Assembly: GCA_020205615.1 (NCBI GenBank)
Contig: CM035161.1
Coordinates: forward strand, 3,216,526-3,280,525
Length of the DNA: 64,000 nucleotides
DNA from: Panax quinquefolius
Lineage: Eukaryota; Streptophyta; Magnoliopsida; Apiales; Araliaceae
Direction of reading: 5' to 3'
Translations under genes and position numbers: made by a program
Notes under the pieces: generated by a model
Database searches by the model: none
Seen by the model: the letters and a program-made list of their open reading frames with translations, nothing else
Told to the model about the DNA's origin: nothing
In this document: in pieces, positions 62,879-64,000 of the stretch
Position numbering within the stretch: position 1 is the first letter of the stretch
Layout: each line of letters opens with the position of its first letter

Positions 62879-63515
62879 TTTTCACTCTTATTTTCTTTTT
62901 GTTGATGTTCATTTGTGTGGACAACTGGAATTAGTTATTGTTCTATACCAAGGAATTATTTTTTTTATGTGATTTGAGAAGTTGCAACATTGTACCCCTT
63001 CGATTAGAAGAAACAGAGATGAAATGTCAGACATACTACTTTGAAAAAACAGCTGTACATTCTAAGTTATCTATCCAGTTGAATTTAGAGCAAATGCATC
63101 TCCCTTGTTTGAGTCTTGGACACTCTAATTTTGTAATAATTATTTATTTAAGTGCTTTATGAGGTTTTAATATATTTATTTGCAATTATAATGGCATGTG
63201 AACCAACTTCAATTGTTTTGCAATAAAGTTAAAAATTTCAATACTAAAATCCAGCAAAACCTCATCTTTCAACTCTTGTTTGTATTTTGTATGTTGTGTC
63301 ATTGTGAGACACCTAATTTTCACAGCAGTGACAGTCCATCTGAAGCATTTTGCTTTGGTCCTGGACTACCGGTAGACTTGAGGATGTCTAGATCCAGGTG
63401 GGTTTCACTAAACATTTGTGACCACTCCAAGATTCATATTCCTACAAAGAATATTATATGAATAGTTTTTAGCTACATTTATCTCTGGAATTAGTCATAC
63501 TATTTTTTTATGGTG
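62879..63515 (+). other. Intron 1 of the proteasome gene, no further feature
   Basis: AT-rich intron DNA. Short frames at 62938-63162 and 63198-63461 have no recognisable homology and no codon bias that I can see. Confidence 0.6.
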
Positions 63516-63517
63516 TA

Positions 63518-63799
63518 CTTCCTCCATTCCTAAATAAGTGACGTTTTAGAGAGTTTCACACTTATTAAGGAAGTCATTTATTGCTCCCATTTTGTCATTA
63601 AAATTGATATGTATTACCACAATTATCCTTGCATTAACTAAAGAAATATATATAAAGTTGCCTAGATAAATGAGATAGAAAGATACTTGAGGGCATAGAG
63701 GAAAAATTGTAATTAATGCTTTCTAGAAATTTTTTAACGTCAAATATATTGAAAAATTTTGAACTCCCTAAAACGTCACTTATTTAGAAATGGAGGGAG
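63518..63799. mobile_element. Stowaway-like MITE (282 bp) in proteasome intron 1
   Basis: Ends CTTCCTCCATTCCTAAATAA and, inverted, CTCCCTCCATTTCTAAATAA, continuing as gtgacgttttag / ctaaaacgtcac, with TA on both sides (63516-63517, 63800-63801). Typical Stowaway termini. Confidence 0.9.
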
Positions 63800-64000
63800 T
63801 ATTTCGTAGCAAATTTATTTGAATTTGATATAAAAATTAAAGACCAGGGGACACAGCCACACCATGTATACAGAAAGGAAAAGACGTTTAGTAGTGAAGG
63901 GAACTATTAACCATGATTATATCATCATTGCTCAACTTGAGTCATTAAATAGATTGTGATCTGTGATGTATTCTTCAGCTTGAGAATTTTGATATTTCGT

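Overview
This is plant nuclear DNA, almost certainly from a eudicot; an asterid is possible but the sequence does not settle it. The evidence is five genes or gene remnants with plant intron-exon structure, and about two thirds of the window made of plant transposable elements. Host genes or remnants: plastid ribosomal protein bL31 (minus, 11450-10954, 2 exons); the large subunit of ADP-glucose pyrophosphorylase (plus, 20273-25234, 14 exons, intact); an endo-beta-mannanase pseudogene (minus, 27355-25527); plastid ornithine carbamoyltransferase (plus, 38660-42588, 5 exons, with one in-frame stop replacing an invariant Trp); and the first exon of proteasome subunit alpha type-1/alpha6 (plus, 61871-62221, running off the window). 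The last two exons of an unrecognised coiled-coil gene lie at about 9.8-10.3 kb.

Layout. 1-4372: end of a long-LTR Ty3/gypsy element, inserted into the integrase of an older Ty3/gypsy element (4373-4832). That older element continues as tandem repeats (4943-5480) and a decayed antisense gene with a gypsy-type transposase-like domain (8242-5820). 8.4-11.5 kb: gene-containing DNA. 11858-18534: a complete but decayed minus-strand Ty3/gypsy element with 825-bp LTRs and 5-bp target duplications. 18560-19682: a non-autonomous hAT element with an 8-bp target duplication. 20.3-27.4 kb: the starch gene and, tail to tail, the mannanase pseudogene. 28.8-37.5 kb: three long (2.5-2.9 kb) LTRs of one family, one plus and two minus, one minus LTR nested in the other (the outer with 5-bp target duplication aatcc). 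38.6-42.6 kb: the carbamoyltransferase. 45580-61327: a probable Helitron whose microsatellite interior received a chromovirus-like Ty3/gypsy element (A, minus, 46200-60751), whose 5' LTR received a second element of the same family in the opposite direction (B, plus, 55280-60648). 61.4-64.0 kb: promoter, first exon and first intron of the proteasome gene, the intron holding two MITEs.

The host genes do not form a functional cluster; they are independent housekeeping genes separated by repeats. The most interesting unexplained signal is in the long LTRs. They carry arrays of short hairpins with a near-constant 10-nt loop (consensus GCCYGTAGTG) on stems whose sequences differ from hairpin to hairpin while pairing is kept, partly through G-U pairs. 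The same LTRs carry a second array of ~65-75 bp units, many containing the inverted pair TTATTCCA / TGGAATAA. I read these by eye; no alignment, folding or database search was run.
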